DNA of 64,000 nt, taken from PCC-6802 sp943367755. Its GTDB lineage: Bacteria; Cyanobacteriota; Cyanobacteriia; Pseudanabaenales; Pseudanabaenaceae. Position numbers and translations under genes: made by a program. Shown here one piece after another: positions 8,507-17,694 of this stretch (positions are counted from its first letter, which is position 1; every line of letters begins with the position of its first letter). Where the stretch lies: positions 186,001 to 250,000 of the forward strand of contig CALRKB020000001.1 in assembly GCA_943367755.1 (NCBI GenBank). The letters are read 5' to 3'. The notes under the pieces were generated by a model that did not search any database, was not told where the DNA came from, and saw nothing but the letters and a program-made list of their open reading frames with translations.

Positions 8507-9607
8507 ATGGCTGAGACAATTGGCATCGGTATCATCGGAACTGGATTCGGGCGAACCGTTCATATTCCAGGATTTCAGACCCATCCCGATACAAAAGTGG
8601 TGGCGGTTTACCACCGCGATCTGCAAAAAGCTCAACAGGTCGCCAACGAATTTAGTATTTTTGCAGCCTGCGATCGCCTTGACGATCTGCTCGCAATGCC
8701 TTCAATCCAAGCAGTTGCCATATCTACGCCCCCTTTTTTGCATTTTGAGATGGCAAAGGCTGCAATTGAGGCAGGTAAGCATGTTTTACTGGAAAAACCC
8801 ACAGCTCTCAGTGTAGACGAAGCGATCGTGCTATACCAACTTGCCCGTAGCAAGGGCATTATTGTGACGATGGATTTTGAATTTCGCACCTGTCCCCACT
8901 GGCGCTATTTAAAGCATTTATTGGCAACAGGATACGCTGGTAAACCCAGGCTAATTAAGATTGAGTGGTTAGTACAAGGACGTGCCAGCGCAAATCGGCA
9001 GTGGAATTGGTATAGCCAGAAAGATCGAGGTGGTGGCGCATTAGGCGCATTGGGTTCCCATACCTTCGACTATATAAGCTGGTTATTTGGCCCCATCGAG
9101 CGAATTTGCGGTCAACTCAGTACAACTATTCCCTCGCGTCCAGATGCTCAAGGCATCATGCATCCAGTCGATGCCGATGACACCTGCAATATCATGCTAG
9201 AGCTAGCCGATCGCACTCCCTGTAATATCAGTATCAGCACAGTCACCTATCGCGGTCGAGGCCATTGGGTAACGGTTTACGGCGATCGCACTACGCTTGT
9301 CCTGGGTAGCCCCAATCTTAATGACTACGTGCACGGCTTTAGCTTGCAGCAAGCAATGCCTAGTGGCGAATTAGAAGTTATGCCCATTCCGTCGGAATAC
9401 AATTTCCCACGCACTTTTAAAGATGGCCGCTTAGCCCCATTTATAGCAATCTGCGATCGCTTTGTCACCGCGATCCGCAAGGGTGAGAATATTGCCCCCA
9501 GTCTCCGCGAAGGCATCTATTCACAATTACTAATGGACTTAACCAAGTATTCCTACGAACAAAAGCAATGGTTTGATGTGCCAAACCTGGATAGTCTGCT
9601 GGCTTAA
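8507..9607 (+). CDS. Gfo/Idh/MocA-family NAD(P)-dependent oxidoreductase
   Basis: A 366-aa two-domain oxidoreductase. The N-terminal Rossmann fold carries GIGIIGTGFGRTVHIPGF (residues 5-22), and the conserved EKPTALSVDEA motif (about residues 97-107) holds the catalytic Lys. The C-terminal GFO/IDH domain contains GGGALGALGSHTFDYISWLF. Family members oxidise or reduce sugars, inositol or related polyols, and biliverdin reductase is a relative. The substrate here cannot be read from sequence or context. The gene is monocistronic, 86 bases after PDH E2. Confidence 0.85.
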   Translation: MAETIGIGIIGTGFGRTVHIPGFQTHPDTKVVAVYHRDLQKAQQVANEFSIFAACDRLDDLLAMPSIQAVAISTPPFLHFEMAKAAIEAGKHVLLEKPTALSVDEAIVLYQLARSKGIIVTMDFEFRTCPHWRYLKHLLATGYAGKPRLIKIEWLVQGRASANRQWNWYSQKDRGGGALGALGSHTFDYISWLFGPIERICGQLSTTIPSRPDAQGIMHPVDADDTCNIMLELADRTPCNISISTVTYRGRGHWVTVYGDRTTLVLGSPNLNDYVHGFSLQQAMPSGELEVMPIPSEYNFPRTFKDGRLAPFIAICDRFVTAIRKGENIAPSLREGIYSQLLMDLTKYSYEQKQWFDVPNLDSLLA

Positions 9608-9831
9608 TGTTTTTTTGGTAAAGAAGTCTCTCCGTGCGACACACAGGACTTCCTCACTGCTTTGGGATGATATATCATGATTTTAATCGGCGATTGGCTC
9701 TGCCACTCATGAAGCTAAAGCGATCGCTATTCTCCACCCAAAAGAGCACAGCTACATAATTAGTTGAGTGCCAAACTCACGCTTGCGGTAGCTAGTCAAT
9801 TCATGCATACCATCTGATTCTGCGAAAAAAT

Positions 9832-10155
9832 ATGAAGCTCCAGAAGTTGATCCCTTTGCTTGGTCTAGTGCTATTCCCAACCGCAGCTTTGGCTCAGTAT
9901 CCTATTATCTTTAATCATATTAAGGATACGAGCCTGAGTCAGGGTAGATGCGTAGATAATGCTGGTGCGACGATGAAGCGTGCGGGATTCACCGAAAGAT
10001 TTGAGTTTTTGCGCACGGGTGCCTTTGCTGTTAAAGGTCAATACAGCGCTATTATTCGCTGCGTTGCGGACAAGAATATTGTCTTTTTTGCTGTGGCTGG
10101 CCCCGACAACAACACCGCCGAAAATTTGGTGGTGCGTTTAAGGAATAGCTTTTAA
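9832..10155 (+). CDS. Small exported hypothetical protein
   Basis: A 107-aa protein with a clear signal peptide (hydrophobic core LIPLLGLVLFPTAALA, probable cleavage after ALAQ). The mature part, about 87 aa, has two cysteines (in GRCVDNAG and IIRCVAD) that could form a disulfide. I do not recognise a characterised family. It ends convergently with the Ycf49-like gene, the two stop codons overlapping by 4 bases in a shared TTAA. Export is likely; function is unknown. Confidence 0.7.
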   Translation: MKLQKLIPLLGLVLFPTAALAQYPIIFNHIKDTSLSQGRCVDNAGATMKRAGFTERFEFLRTGAFAVKGQYSAIIRCVADKNIVFFAVAGPDNNTAENLVVRLRNSF

Positions 10156-10454
10156 GCTGATGCTTTGGCTCCGCTCCAGATGTAGTAGGCGGCGATCGCC
10201 AATGTTATATTACCCAACAAAGTCATGCTAGCTTGGACAGTGACTAGCCACTCCAACGAGCTAGCATTGTCAAAAAAGTGCCACGTACAGGCACACATAG
10301 CACTGACTAAGGCAGGCAACATAGCGATCGCTAAGCCGCACCAAACATAGTTCTTCGTAACCCTGGCATAGACCCAAATCAGCCAGATGGCGATCGTCCA
10401 TTCCAGAACGCTAGAGACATGAATAATCCAGGTGGGAAAGGAAAGAGCGTTCAT
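10152..10454 (-). CDS. Ycf49-like membrane protein (DUF2499)
   Basis: A 100-aa integral membrane protein matching the DUF2499/Ycf49 family of cyanobacteria and plastids. The diagnostic core is FPTWIIHVSSVLEW near the N-terminus and ALVSAMCACTWHFFDN in the middle, with three or four hydrophobic helices. The function of the family is not established. Its start codon directly abuts the stop of the upstream radical SAM gene, so the two are probably in one operon. Confidence 0.85.
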   Translation of the reverse strand: MNALSFPTWIIHVSSVLEWTIAIWLIWVYARVTKNYVWCGLAIAMLPALVSAMCACTWHFFDNASSLEWLVTVQASMTLLGNITLAIAAYYIWSGAKASA

Positions 10455-12077
10455 TTAAGCTACCTGCTCGACCGCCACCTGTTTATCAGCTTTATCAGCT
10501 TTATCTGTTTTAGGCTTAACAGGTAGCTCATAGGGTTTTTCTGCACCCTGTGCTAGATATACGGCTAGCTGGCTTTCGATTTGATCGCGTACGATCTGGC
10601 GATACTCCAGGAAATGCTCGTTATGGGCACAGGCAGCCAGATAATGCTCTGTCACCTTGGGGTTACGCTTAAGCATGCTGAACAAATGGTGCCAAAATTT
10701 CCAACGAGTTTCGCGCTTAATCCCTTGCCGCCAGATTACCGTGAGGAATGCTTTAATAATCAACCATTCTGGGAATTTAGCTGGTGCTGTCCAACTGGGG
10801 CCACCCATCATTAAAAAGCAGCGGTAGGTACGATCCAAATATGCAACGGGTTCGTACAAGGCGCAAAACGCTTCAATATATTCTCTGGCAATATCTTCAA
10901 GTGGACGGGTGGCGATGAAGTTCATCAAAGTAGTTTGGTTGATGTTGCCATCCATATTTTCGCGCAGGCGGCCTTCTTTACTGAGGCGATGCCAGAGAGC
11001 AGTATTAGGCAGAGCTTGGAGCATGGCAAATGTAGTTGAAGGAATTGCCGCTAGCTCCGCAAACCGTACAATGCGATCGCCTGCTCCTTTCTTCTCACCA
11101 TCAAACCCAATAATAAACCCAGCCATTGGGCGCAACCCGGCTCTGATGATACTTTCTACCGCATCAGTCAGCGACCCACGCGTATTTTGGAATTTCTTAG
11201 TTAATTGCAAGCTGTCTTCATCAGGTGTTTCAATCCCTAAGAATACGGCGGCGAACCCACATTCAACCATCAACTCCATTAATTCGGGATCTTGAGCTAG
11301 ATCGATGGATGCTTCGGTATCAAAGCGGAAAGGATATTCATGTTCTGCCATCCATTCTTTCAAAGCATGCAGGAGCAATTTGACATTGCGTTTATTGCCG
11401 ATGAAGTTGTCATCCACCATGAATACACCACGCCGCCATCCCAAGTTGTAGAGGCAATCTAGCTCTGCTAGCAATTGTGCGGGAGTTTTGGTGCGTGGTT
11501 TGCGCCCGTAGAGCACGATAATATCGCAAAATTCACACTGGAAGGGGCAGCCGCGCGAAAACTGAACCGACATCATGTCGTAGGCATCAAGCTCTAGTAG
11601 ATCGAAGCGGGGGATTGGCGTACTGGTGACATCTGGTTTCTCGTCAGTGCGGAAGGTGCCTGAGGTCTCACCCCGTTGAATCGCCGCCACAAACATGGGC
11701 AAGGTGATCTCACCTTCATCTAAAATCAAGAAATCTGCGCCTACATTTTGCACCTCATGAGGTACTGAGGTTGGATAGGGACCACCAACTGCAACCAACT
11801 TACCATGCTGCTTAGCTACCTTGATTTGGTCGAGTAAGTCAGCTTTCTGGACAATCATGGCAGAGAGGATGACAACATCAGCCCATTCCCATTCAGCATC
11901 CGTTATGTCACGAATATTACGATCTACTAGCTTGAAATTCCATTCTTGAGGTAGGATAGCCGCCACTGTGACCAATCCTAAGGGCGGTAGTAGAACCTTG
12001 CGGTTTACTAATTCTAAAATCTTTTCATAAGACCAGAATGTTTTAGGAAACAGTGGATAGACTAATAGGATATTCAT
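10455..12077 (-). CDS. B12-binding-domain radical SAM protein (DUF4070 type)
   Basis: A 540-aa enzyme with an N-terminal cobalamin-binding-like domain (1-150, NILLVYPLFPK to VGGPYPTSVPHE), a radical SAM barrel, and a C-terminal region matching DUF4070. The [4Fe-4S]/SAM motif CxxxCxxC is intact in SRGCPFQCEFCDI. FLGIETPDEDSL is the conserved downstream SAM-binding strand. Members of this class methylate or rearrange unactivated carbons, including hopanoid and bacteriochlorophyll modifications; the substrate of this one is unknown. The last 25 residues are a low-complexity Lys/Asp-rich tail with two ADK repeats. The Ycf49-like gene follows without spacing. Confidence 0.85.
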   Translation of the reverse strand: MNILLVYPLFPKTFWSYEKILELVNRKVLLPPLGLVTVAAILPQEWNFKLVDRNIRDITDAEWEWADVVILSAMIVQKADLLDQIKVAKQHGKLVAVGGPYPTSVPHEVQNVGADFLILDEGEITLPMFVAAIQRGETSGTFRTDEKPDVTSTPIPRFDLLELDAYDMMSVQFSRGCPFQCEFCDIIVLYGRKPRTKTPAQLLAELDCLYNLGWRRGVFMVDDNFIGNKRNVKLLLHALKEWMAEHEYPFRFDTEASIDLAQDPELMELMVECGFAAVFLGIETPDEDSLQLTKKFQNTRGSLTDAVESIIRAGLRPMAGFIIGFDGEKKGAGDRIVRFAELAAIPSTTFAMLQALPNTALWHRLSKEGRLRENMDGNINQTTLMNFIATRPLEDIAREYIEAFCALYEPVAYLDRTYRCFLMMGGPSWTAPAKFPEWLIIKAFLTVIWRQGIKRETRWKFWHHLFSMLKRNPKVTEHYLAACAHNEHFLEYRQIVRDQIESQLAVYLAQGAEKPYELPVKPKTDKADKADKQVAVEQVA

Positions 12078-12433
12078 CCGTTTTCCGTTCTATAACTAGT
12101 TTTTATCAGGGAACCGTTAGGCGATACTGTATCTCAAGGAATACAAAGCTGCCCTCACGTAAGGGGTTAAAAAAGAAAGCCAAGCCTGACAATAGTCTGT
12201 CAATTGCTAAATTAAAAAACTTAGTAGACCAAACAAACCTTTTCAGCCACATACTACCACAAGCTTACAAAGTGGTACTAGTAGCATGCGATCGAAGCCT
12301 TAAGGCCAACGGCTTAAAGTCCTGTTTTAATCTATGAACCATCACTTGCACTGATGACAGGATAACGTGTTACAAATGAACTGGAGCCTTAACAAAATTA
12401 AGGACATTATGCTTAGTACTAAGGGGCTGTCCC
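12078..12433 (+). other. Intergenic spacer between divergent genes (356 bases)
   Basis: No convincing gene. The spacer separates the radical SAM gene (minus) from the Ser/Thr kinase (plus) and must hold both promoters. An AAGGGG ribosome-binding site lies 7 bases before the kinase ATG. The only open frame present (12053-12337, plus) overlaps the radical SAM gene and has no protein-like features. Confidence 0.5.
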
Positions 12434-14581
12434 ATGAATTCCTCCCATCAAGTTGACACTTGGATTGGTCGTCTCATTGGCGATCGCGATCGTTATCGTC
12501 TGGACAGTTATTTGGGTGGTGGTGGGATGGGAGATGTTTTCCTAGCTACCGATACCCTCTTAGGGAAGTATGTGGCTTTAAAGTTACTTAAAGGTGCCCT
12601 CATCAATACCGAGGCATTTAGTAAGAGATTTGCCAGGGAAGTTTCTCTTTGTGCAGCACTCAAAAGCGATCATATTGTTCAGGTTAGCGACTACGGCATG
12701 CTTGCAGAAGGCGATCCATTCTATGTGATGGAATACCTGGAAGGAGAGACCTTAGGGCAACGATTGGCACAACTGCAACGACTATCGCCTCAACAGGCGA
12801 TCGGGATTATTGTGCAGGTTTGTAAGGGACTCCAGGTGGCACATGAAGGCGTAGAAGTATGGCAGAAGCATACTGCTTCCAGTAAGACAATCAAGGTAGT
12901 TCATCGTGACTTAAAACCAGAAAATATCTTCTTGGTTCCTACTGTACTGGGTGAGTTGGTGAAGATCATTGACTTTGGTATAGCCAAGATCTATAACGAT
13001 CAAAAAAATCAGGAAACTAATCTCAGTGTTGACAATCAATTTTTAGGCACCTTCCGCTACGCATCACCTGAGCAATGGGAGAGCCGAAAGGAGTTAGATG
13101 GGCGATCGGATATTTATAGCCTGGGCATCATCCTCTATGAAATGCTGAGCGGCACCGATCCGTTCGACAGTAATACAAATAAGTCTGGTGCTATTTCCAT
13201 TGCTTTCTGGGCAAGGGCTCACACTCAGCTATCTCCTATGCCTCTGCGATCGCAACCCGGTTGTGAAAACATTTCATTAGAGCTAGAGGCAGTGGTGATG
13301 AGATGTCTAGAAAAATCTCCAGATCGTCGCTTTGCATCAGTAGCGGATCTTGGTCGAGCCATCATTCAGGCTGCTGTTGTCAATAACCTACCGCTTAATA
13401 TTGCAGTTCCTCAAACTATTCATCCAGGTGTATTAAACATATCTGAGTCGGAAACGGCAGTTAGTCAACCTTTCTCTCCCATCATAAAATCAGGCACAGA
13501 GTCAGTTGCAGAATCTATCTTTCCTCAATCTACTGCTTCAGATGTCACTGACTCCACACAAAATGCATTTGCACCTGAGCTATACGCTTCAAAGACTACA
13601 CAAGCCAGTAATCTTCTGCCAAATCAAATCAACCAAGCCGAGGATATCGCCACAACTCCCGTTCGTCCGCCAAGCCACAAATCTCTTTTAGTTAAGTTGG
13701 CACTAGGAACTGGGATGGCAGCCCTACTCACGGGAGGTTTCTACGTTTATTGGCAAGGGCAAAGTCGTAATAATACTGCTGTTGCGATTTTAAATGACGT
13801 TAGTGCCCTGAAATCTCAGGCAAAATATGAAGAGTGCATTACGACAGCCAATACAGTTGCAAGAGATGCCAGTATTTACGCTGACACGCAAATCATTCTC
13901 AATCAATGTCGATTAGGACGAGCTAAGCAACTAGCAGCAGAACAGAAATATGATATCGCCCTCACAACCATCAAGCAAATTCCAGCCAATAGTTCTGTTT
14001 ACAATGAATCGCAAAATTTAGCAGGTCAATGGTCGGAGCAGATTATCACTCAAGCAACATCAAAATATCAGAAGGGTGACTTTAAAGCCGCGATCGCCCT
14101 ACTAGAGATAATTCCGCCAAACAGTCCCACTCATGCTAAAGCGCAGACAACGATCTCCAACTGGAAAAAAGATTGGCAAGTTGCTGAGAAGCAATACAAT
14201 GCTGCCAAGCTAGAGCTGAGTAAAAACAATCCACAGGCTGCCATTGAAGCTGCAAGTAAGATTCCCAAGATCGCCTTTTGGCAAGACAAAGTTAAGTCAA
14301 TACTTAATGATGCGAAGGCACGGATTGCCAGAAATAGTCAGCCTCCGATTGTAAATCCATCCAATACAAGTCCTGCCCCCGTAGATTCTACTCCCGTCGA
14401 TCCAGGTTCTACTAGGATCCCAGATAGTACTGCAAATGTTGAAAGACAGCAGCCTACCTTCGATCCCCCTCCTCAGCCGGAGCACAACCCAGTAGTTGCA
14501 CCACCACCAAGTCGCACATGGGAAGATGAACCTAGCTCCAATCAAAATAACACCAACCCAAATAACGACGGGGGTATTTAG
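12434..14581 (+). CDS. Membrane Ser/Thr protein kinase with C-terminal TPR-like region
   Basis: A 715-aa Hanks-type kinase. Its kinase domain (about 20-310) has a glycine loop LGGGGMGDVF, ATP-binding Lys50 in VALK, catalytic HRDLKPEN at 157-164, DFG at 180-182 and GTFRYASPEQ before the activation segment end, so it should be active. A Ser/Thr-rich juxtamembrane stretch (about 325-410) leads to one transmembrane helix near 415-437. About 200 extracytoplasmic residues follow with repeated helical motifs (YDIALTTIKQIP, DFKAAIALLEIIPP, NPQAAIEAASKIP) typical of TPR-like repeats, and the protein ends in a Pro/Asn-rich tail. The ligand or target is unknown. Confidence 0.88.
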   Translation: MNSSHQVDTWIGRLIGDRDRYRLDSYLGGGGMGDVFLATDTLLGKYVALKLLKGALINTEAFSKRFAREVSLCAALKSDHIVQVSDYGMLAEGDPFYVMEYLEGETLGQRLAQLQRLSPQQAIGIIVQVCKGLQVAHEGVEVWQKHTASSKTIKVVHRDLKPENIFLVPTVLGELVKIIDFGIAKIYNDQKNQETNLSVDNQFLGTFRYASPEQWESRKELDGRSDIYSLGIILYEMLSGTDPFDSNTNKSGAISIAFWARAHTQLSPMPLRSQPGCENISLELEAVVMRCLEKSPDRRFASVADLGRAIIQAAVVNNLPLNIAVPQTIHPGVLNISESETAVSQPFSPIIKSGTESVAESIFPQSTASDVTDSTQNAFAPELYASKTTQASNLLPNQINQAEDIATTPVRPPSHKSLLVKLALGTGMAALLTGGFYVYWQGQSRNNTAVAILNDVSALKSQAKYEECITTANTVARDASIYADTQIILNQCRLGRAKQLAAEQKYDIALTTIKQIPANSSVYNESQNLAGQWSEQIITQATSKYQKGDFKAAIALLEIIPPNSPTHAKAQTTISNWKKDWQVAEKQYNAAKLELSKNNPQAAIEAASKIPKIAFWQDKVKSILNDAKARIARNSQPPIVNPSNTSPAPVDSTPVDPGSTRIPDSTANVERQQPTFDPPPQPEHNPVVAPPPSRTWEDEPSSNQNNTNPNNDGGI

Positions 14582-14778
14582 AATGTGGCATTCAATGCGA
14601 TCGCGTCCCTTGAGCTTGCCAAAATAGGTGCTTAATTGCGCAGTTCGGATTTCGATCGCATTCACCCCGATCTGAGATTTTAGCTCGTTTAGTTCGCATG
14701 GTTAGCGATGCCAACGAGTCGATCCATCTGGTGGTAGCTTAATGCCTTGAGCTTTTGACTTATCCTCTTAGACTATAC

Positions 14779-16620
14779 CTAATTGTTCTGGTCATTGGTC
14801 GAAGGGTCATAGACAGCACTTAGCTCATGCTTATCAGGATCTAGAATAGAAGCACTATACTTACCATCTTCATCATAACCAGGTTCCTTTATAGTATTTT
14901 CTCCATTCTCCAATGCAGACTTGTAAAAAGAATCTACTGCTTCACGATCCTTAGCCTTAAAATTAAGCTTCATCTTGACATGACTTACAGGATCAATGAT
15001 TTTGTCTGAATAATTTTGGCTTTCAATAATCGACAGCACTTTTAGGTCATCAAAACCATATTCTGCCTCTTGAATACCACAGGATTTAATTAGGTTGCAA
15101 CGTTCAAACTTAAGTTCTTTCATAACTACATCATAGAAATCCAGGCTTAGTTTGAAATTCGAAACAAGTAGTGATGGATAAACATTCATTACATATTTAG
15201 GCTTGCTTCCACGCTGATCTATTGATCTGATACCTTTAGCCTGAAGTTCATCACGCAGTTTATCACTCTCGGCAAAGTTTTTCTGGTCACGGGCTTGATT
15301 ACGTCTCTGAATCATGGAAGCTATGCTTGCGTCCTCGATCTTTAAAACTTTGGACTTAAATTTGAGTAGTCCTAAGATCTCAAGCATATATGCCAAAGTT
15401 TGCCAATAATTAGCTAACTGCTGCATATCACTCTCATGTAAAACTTCATTCTCTATTTCTCTCCTCATTATGGTGTTTCTCTCGTTATCTATGTCTTTGA
15501 TAAGCTCAAAAACAAGAGAAATTGCAACCGATGTATTGAAATCATCATCCATCGCTTCATTAAAGCGGTTGATAAACTCTGAAGCTAGCTGTACTCCAGC
15601 TAAATTCCAACCTTTCCTTGTTCCATAGTAATAGTTGAAAACTATCCCTTCATAGATGGTATGCCAAGCTTTGGTCGCCGCATTAATTGCTTCTTCCGTA
15701 AAATCAATCGGTTGGCGATAGTGAGCTTGTAAAATGAATAAGCGCACTGCCATCGGATCGTAATGCTCTAGCAAAGCGCGAATCGTCGTGAAATTGTTGA
15801 GAGACTTTGACATCTTCTCCCCTTCAATATTCACGAACCCATTATGCATCCAGTAATTCGCTAAGGGCTTCTGCGTTACCGCTTCTGATTGAGCGATTTC
15901 ATTCTCGTGGTGGGGAAACTGTAAATCTGCACCACCAGCATGGATATCGATACTGTCGCCGAGACGCGATCGCACCATAGCTGAGCATTCAATATGCCAA
16001 CCCGGCCGTCCTTTTCCCCAAGGTGATTCCCAAAATGGTTCGTCTGGTTTAGCCGACTTCCATAGAGCAAAATCAAATGGATAGCGCTTGAGCGGTTCGG
16101 CTGCATCAACACGACCACTGGCCCCCGCTTGCATATCGTCTAGCTTGCGACCAGAGAGCTTGCCATAGCTCGGGAATTTTTGCACAGCATAGTAGACATC
16201 CCCGCCAATGGCATAGGCATGTTCCCCATCAATTAGTTGCTGAATCAGGTCAATAATGGCAGGAATTGATTCCGTCGCGCGTGGATACTCATTGGCTTCG
16301 CGGATATTTAGCTTAGCCATATCCTCGTTGTAGGCTCGAATGTATTCTTCGGCGATCTCTGCCATCGTCTTGCCGCGTTCTTTGGCACGATTGAGAATCT
16401 TGTCGTCTATATCAGTGATATTTTGGACGTAGCGCACCTCCTGATATTTTGTGGAGAGATAACGCCGCACCATATCCCACACGACATAGGCTCGGGCATG
16501 TCCCAAGTGGCAGTAGTCATACACCGTCACACCGCAGACATACATCTTCACTTTCCCTGCTTCTAAGGGAACAAATTCTGCTTTTTTTCGCGTTAGGGAA
16601 TTGTAAATACGCAGTGTCAT
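14779..16620 (-). CDS. cysS: Cysteinyl-tRNA synthetase with an appended VOC (glyoxalase-like) domain
   Basis: Charges tRNA-Cys with cysteine. The class I core is intact: HLGH (HIGH) at 38-41, KMSKS at 269-273, and zinc ligands Cys29, Cys212, His238 and probably Glu241 (HHENE). The DALR/anticodon region continues to about residue 475 (AMDDDFNT, then LRDELQAKGI). Normal CysS proteins end there (about 465-490 aa). This one continues for 135 residues that read as a complete VOC domain, from YPSLLVSNFKLSLDFYDVVM to SILDPDKHELSAVY, encoded at about 14782-15186. The 3' half (to roughly 15660) is visibly more AT-rich than the 5' half and lacks HIP1 sites. The enzyme assignment is secure; the role of the VOC domain is unknown. 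Confidence 0.9.
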   Translation of the reverse strand: MTLRIYNSLTRKKAEFVPLEAGKVKMYVCGVTVYDYCHLGHARAYVVWDMVRRYLSTKYQEVRYVQNITDIDDKILNRAKERGKTMAEIAEEYIRAYNEDMAKLNIREANEYPRATESIPAIIDLIQQLIDGEHAYAIGGDVYYAVQKFPSYGKLSGRKLDDMQAGASGRVDAAEPLKRYPFDFALWKSAKPDEPFWESPWGKGRPGWHIECSAMVRSRLGDSIDIHAGGADLQFPHHENEIAQSEAVTQKPLANYWMHNGFVNIEGEKMSKSLNNFTTIRALLEHYDPMAVRLFILQAHYRQPIDFTEEAINAATKAWHTIYEGIVFNYYYGTRKGWNLAGVQLASEFINRFNEAMDDDFNTSVAISLVFELIKDIDNERNTIMRREIENEVLHESDMQQLANYWQTLAYMLEILGLLKFKSKVLKIEDASIASMIQRRNQARDQKNFAESDKLRDELQAKGIRSIDQRGSKPKYVMNVYPSLLVSNFKLSLDFYDVVMKELKFERCNLIKSCGIQEAEYGFDDLKVLSIIESQNYSDKIIDPVSHVKMKLNFKAKDREAVDSFYKSALENGENTIKEPGYDEDGKYSASILDPDKHELSAVYDPSTNDQNN

Positions 16621-16627
16621 AGGAATG

Positions 16628-17284
16628 TTATTTTTGATTTAAAATTTCTCGGATATGCTTTCTAAACAAGCGCACTGTCGATCGCTGTCCGATCTGATAG
16701 CTTTGCTCAATATATTTTGCTACCTCAGTAATTGGAAACCTTGGTAGAGCCAAACTCTCTTGTACTTGTTGGTATTGACCATCAATTAATTGATAAACTT
16801 CCAAAGTTTGCTTGTTATATCGCCATAGTTCAGGGACACCAAGAGCAGCATAGAGAGAGAATTTGTTGATGGAAGAATGTCTGTGGTCGGACTCAATCAC
16901 TAGATCTGGTGGCGGATTGCTAGGTAAGCTAATACTAATACCCCGAACTTTTAATTCATTTTGAATATAAAAACAAGTATCAGGTTCAACTGCACGGGTG
17001 AGATCGTCTCTTTCTAGCTTCCAAGCACCAAGCTCCATAACCTCAAGTTCCAGTTCATCAGCCATAGCTGTAACAAGATAGCTGATGACAATCTTGGGTT
17101 GCTCGTGCTCTTGTAATGACATTCTAATCTCCAACACACCCTGGTCATAGGCAATTCTCCACCCGCGATCGTCACCCAACTGAGCCATTAGTTCCTTATA
17201 AGTTTGCCAACTAATACCCTTGAGTTCAATAAATTGCTTTTCTCTAATTATTTCCTCTGTGAGGATTGGTAGTGTCGTTGTCAT
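16628..17284 (-). CDS. Uma2-family (DUF820) PD-(D/E)xK endonuclease
   Basis: A 218-aa Uma2-family protein of the subtype with the TYKELMAQLG opening, RIAYDQGVLEIRMS, PDLVIESDHR and GVPELWRY segments; the acidic residues of the PD-(D/E)xK fold lie in the PDLVIE strand. It sits in a tight same-strand run, starting 4 bases after hisI and ending 7 bases before cysS, so it is likely co-transcribed with these two core genes. No partner antitoxin is evident and the function is unknown. Confidence 0.85.
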   Translation of the reverse strand: MTTTLPILTEEIIREKQFIELKGISWQTYKELMAQLGDDRGWRIAYDQGVLEIRMSLQEHEQPKIVISYLVTAMADELELEVMELGAWKLERDDLTRAVEPDTCFYIQNELKVRGISISLPSNPPPDLVIESDHRHSSINKFSLYAALGVPELWRYNKQTLEVYQLIDGQYQQVQESLALPRFPITEVAKYIEQSYQIGQRSTVRLFRKHIREILNQK

Positions 17285-17288
17285 CGAT

Positions 17289-17642
17289 CTATACCCTAGG
17301 GTTAACCTCTACTTCAGTAAAAAAACAGCTTCTTGCTCCAGTATGACAGGCAATATCTCCCACCTGCTCGATCTTGATCAAGATGGTGTCACCATCGCAG
17401 TCATAAAATAGGTGCTTCACTTTTTGGATGTGTCCAGAGGTTGCTCCTTTATGCCATAGTTCTTGGCGCGATCGACTCCAATAGTGCGCTTCTCCGGTTT
17501 GCAGCGTCATGGTGAGGGATTCTTTATTCATCCAGGCCATCATCAACACAGCCCCATCGAGATCGTCCTGGGCGATCGCCGGAATCAATCCATTCGCATC
17601 AAATTTCAGCCACTCGATCCAGTCTTTAGTTAAATCCATCAA
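17289..17642 (-). CDS. hisI: Phosphoribosyl-AMP cyclohydrolase
   Basis: Third step of histidine biosynthesis: opens the adenine ring of phosphoribosyl-AMP, with zinc and magnesium. At 117 aa it is the stand-alone PRA-CH domain. Signature segments are MMAWMNKESL, THYWSRSR-like HYWSRSRQELW, the metal-binding Asp/Cys cluster in FYDCDGDTILIK, and CHTGARSCFF. In many cyanobacteria this domain is fused to phosphoribosyl-ATP pyrophosphatase (HisIE). Here the protein ends right after the cyclohydrolase domain, so hisE must be elsewhere. It leads a same-strand run with a Uma2 gene and cysS. Confidence 0.93.
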   Translation of the reverse strand: MMDLTKDWIEWLKFDANGLIPAIAQDDLDGAVLMMAWMNKESLTMTLQTGEAHYWSRSRQELWHKGATSGHIQKVKHLFYDCDGDTILIKIEQVGDIACHTGARSCFFTEVEVNPRV

Positions 17643-17694
17643 AATGTCGTATCCCTTCTAAAAATATTGATGCCACTTACAAATGTAAATGACA

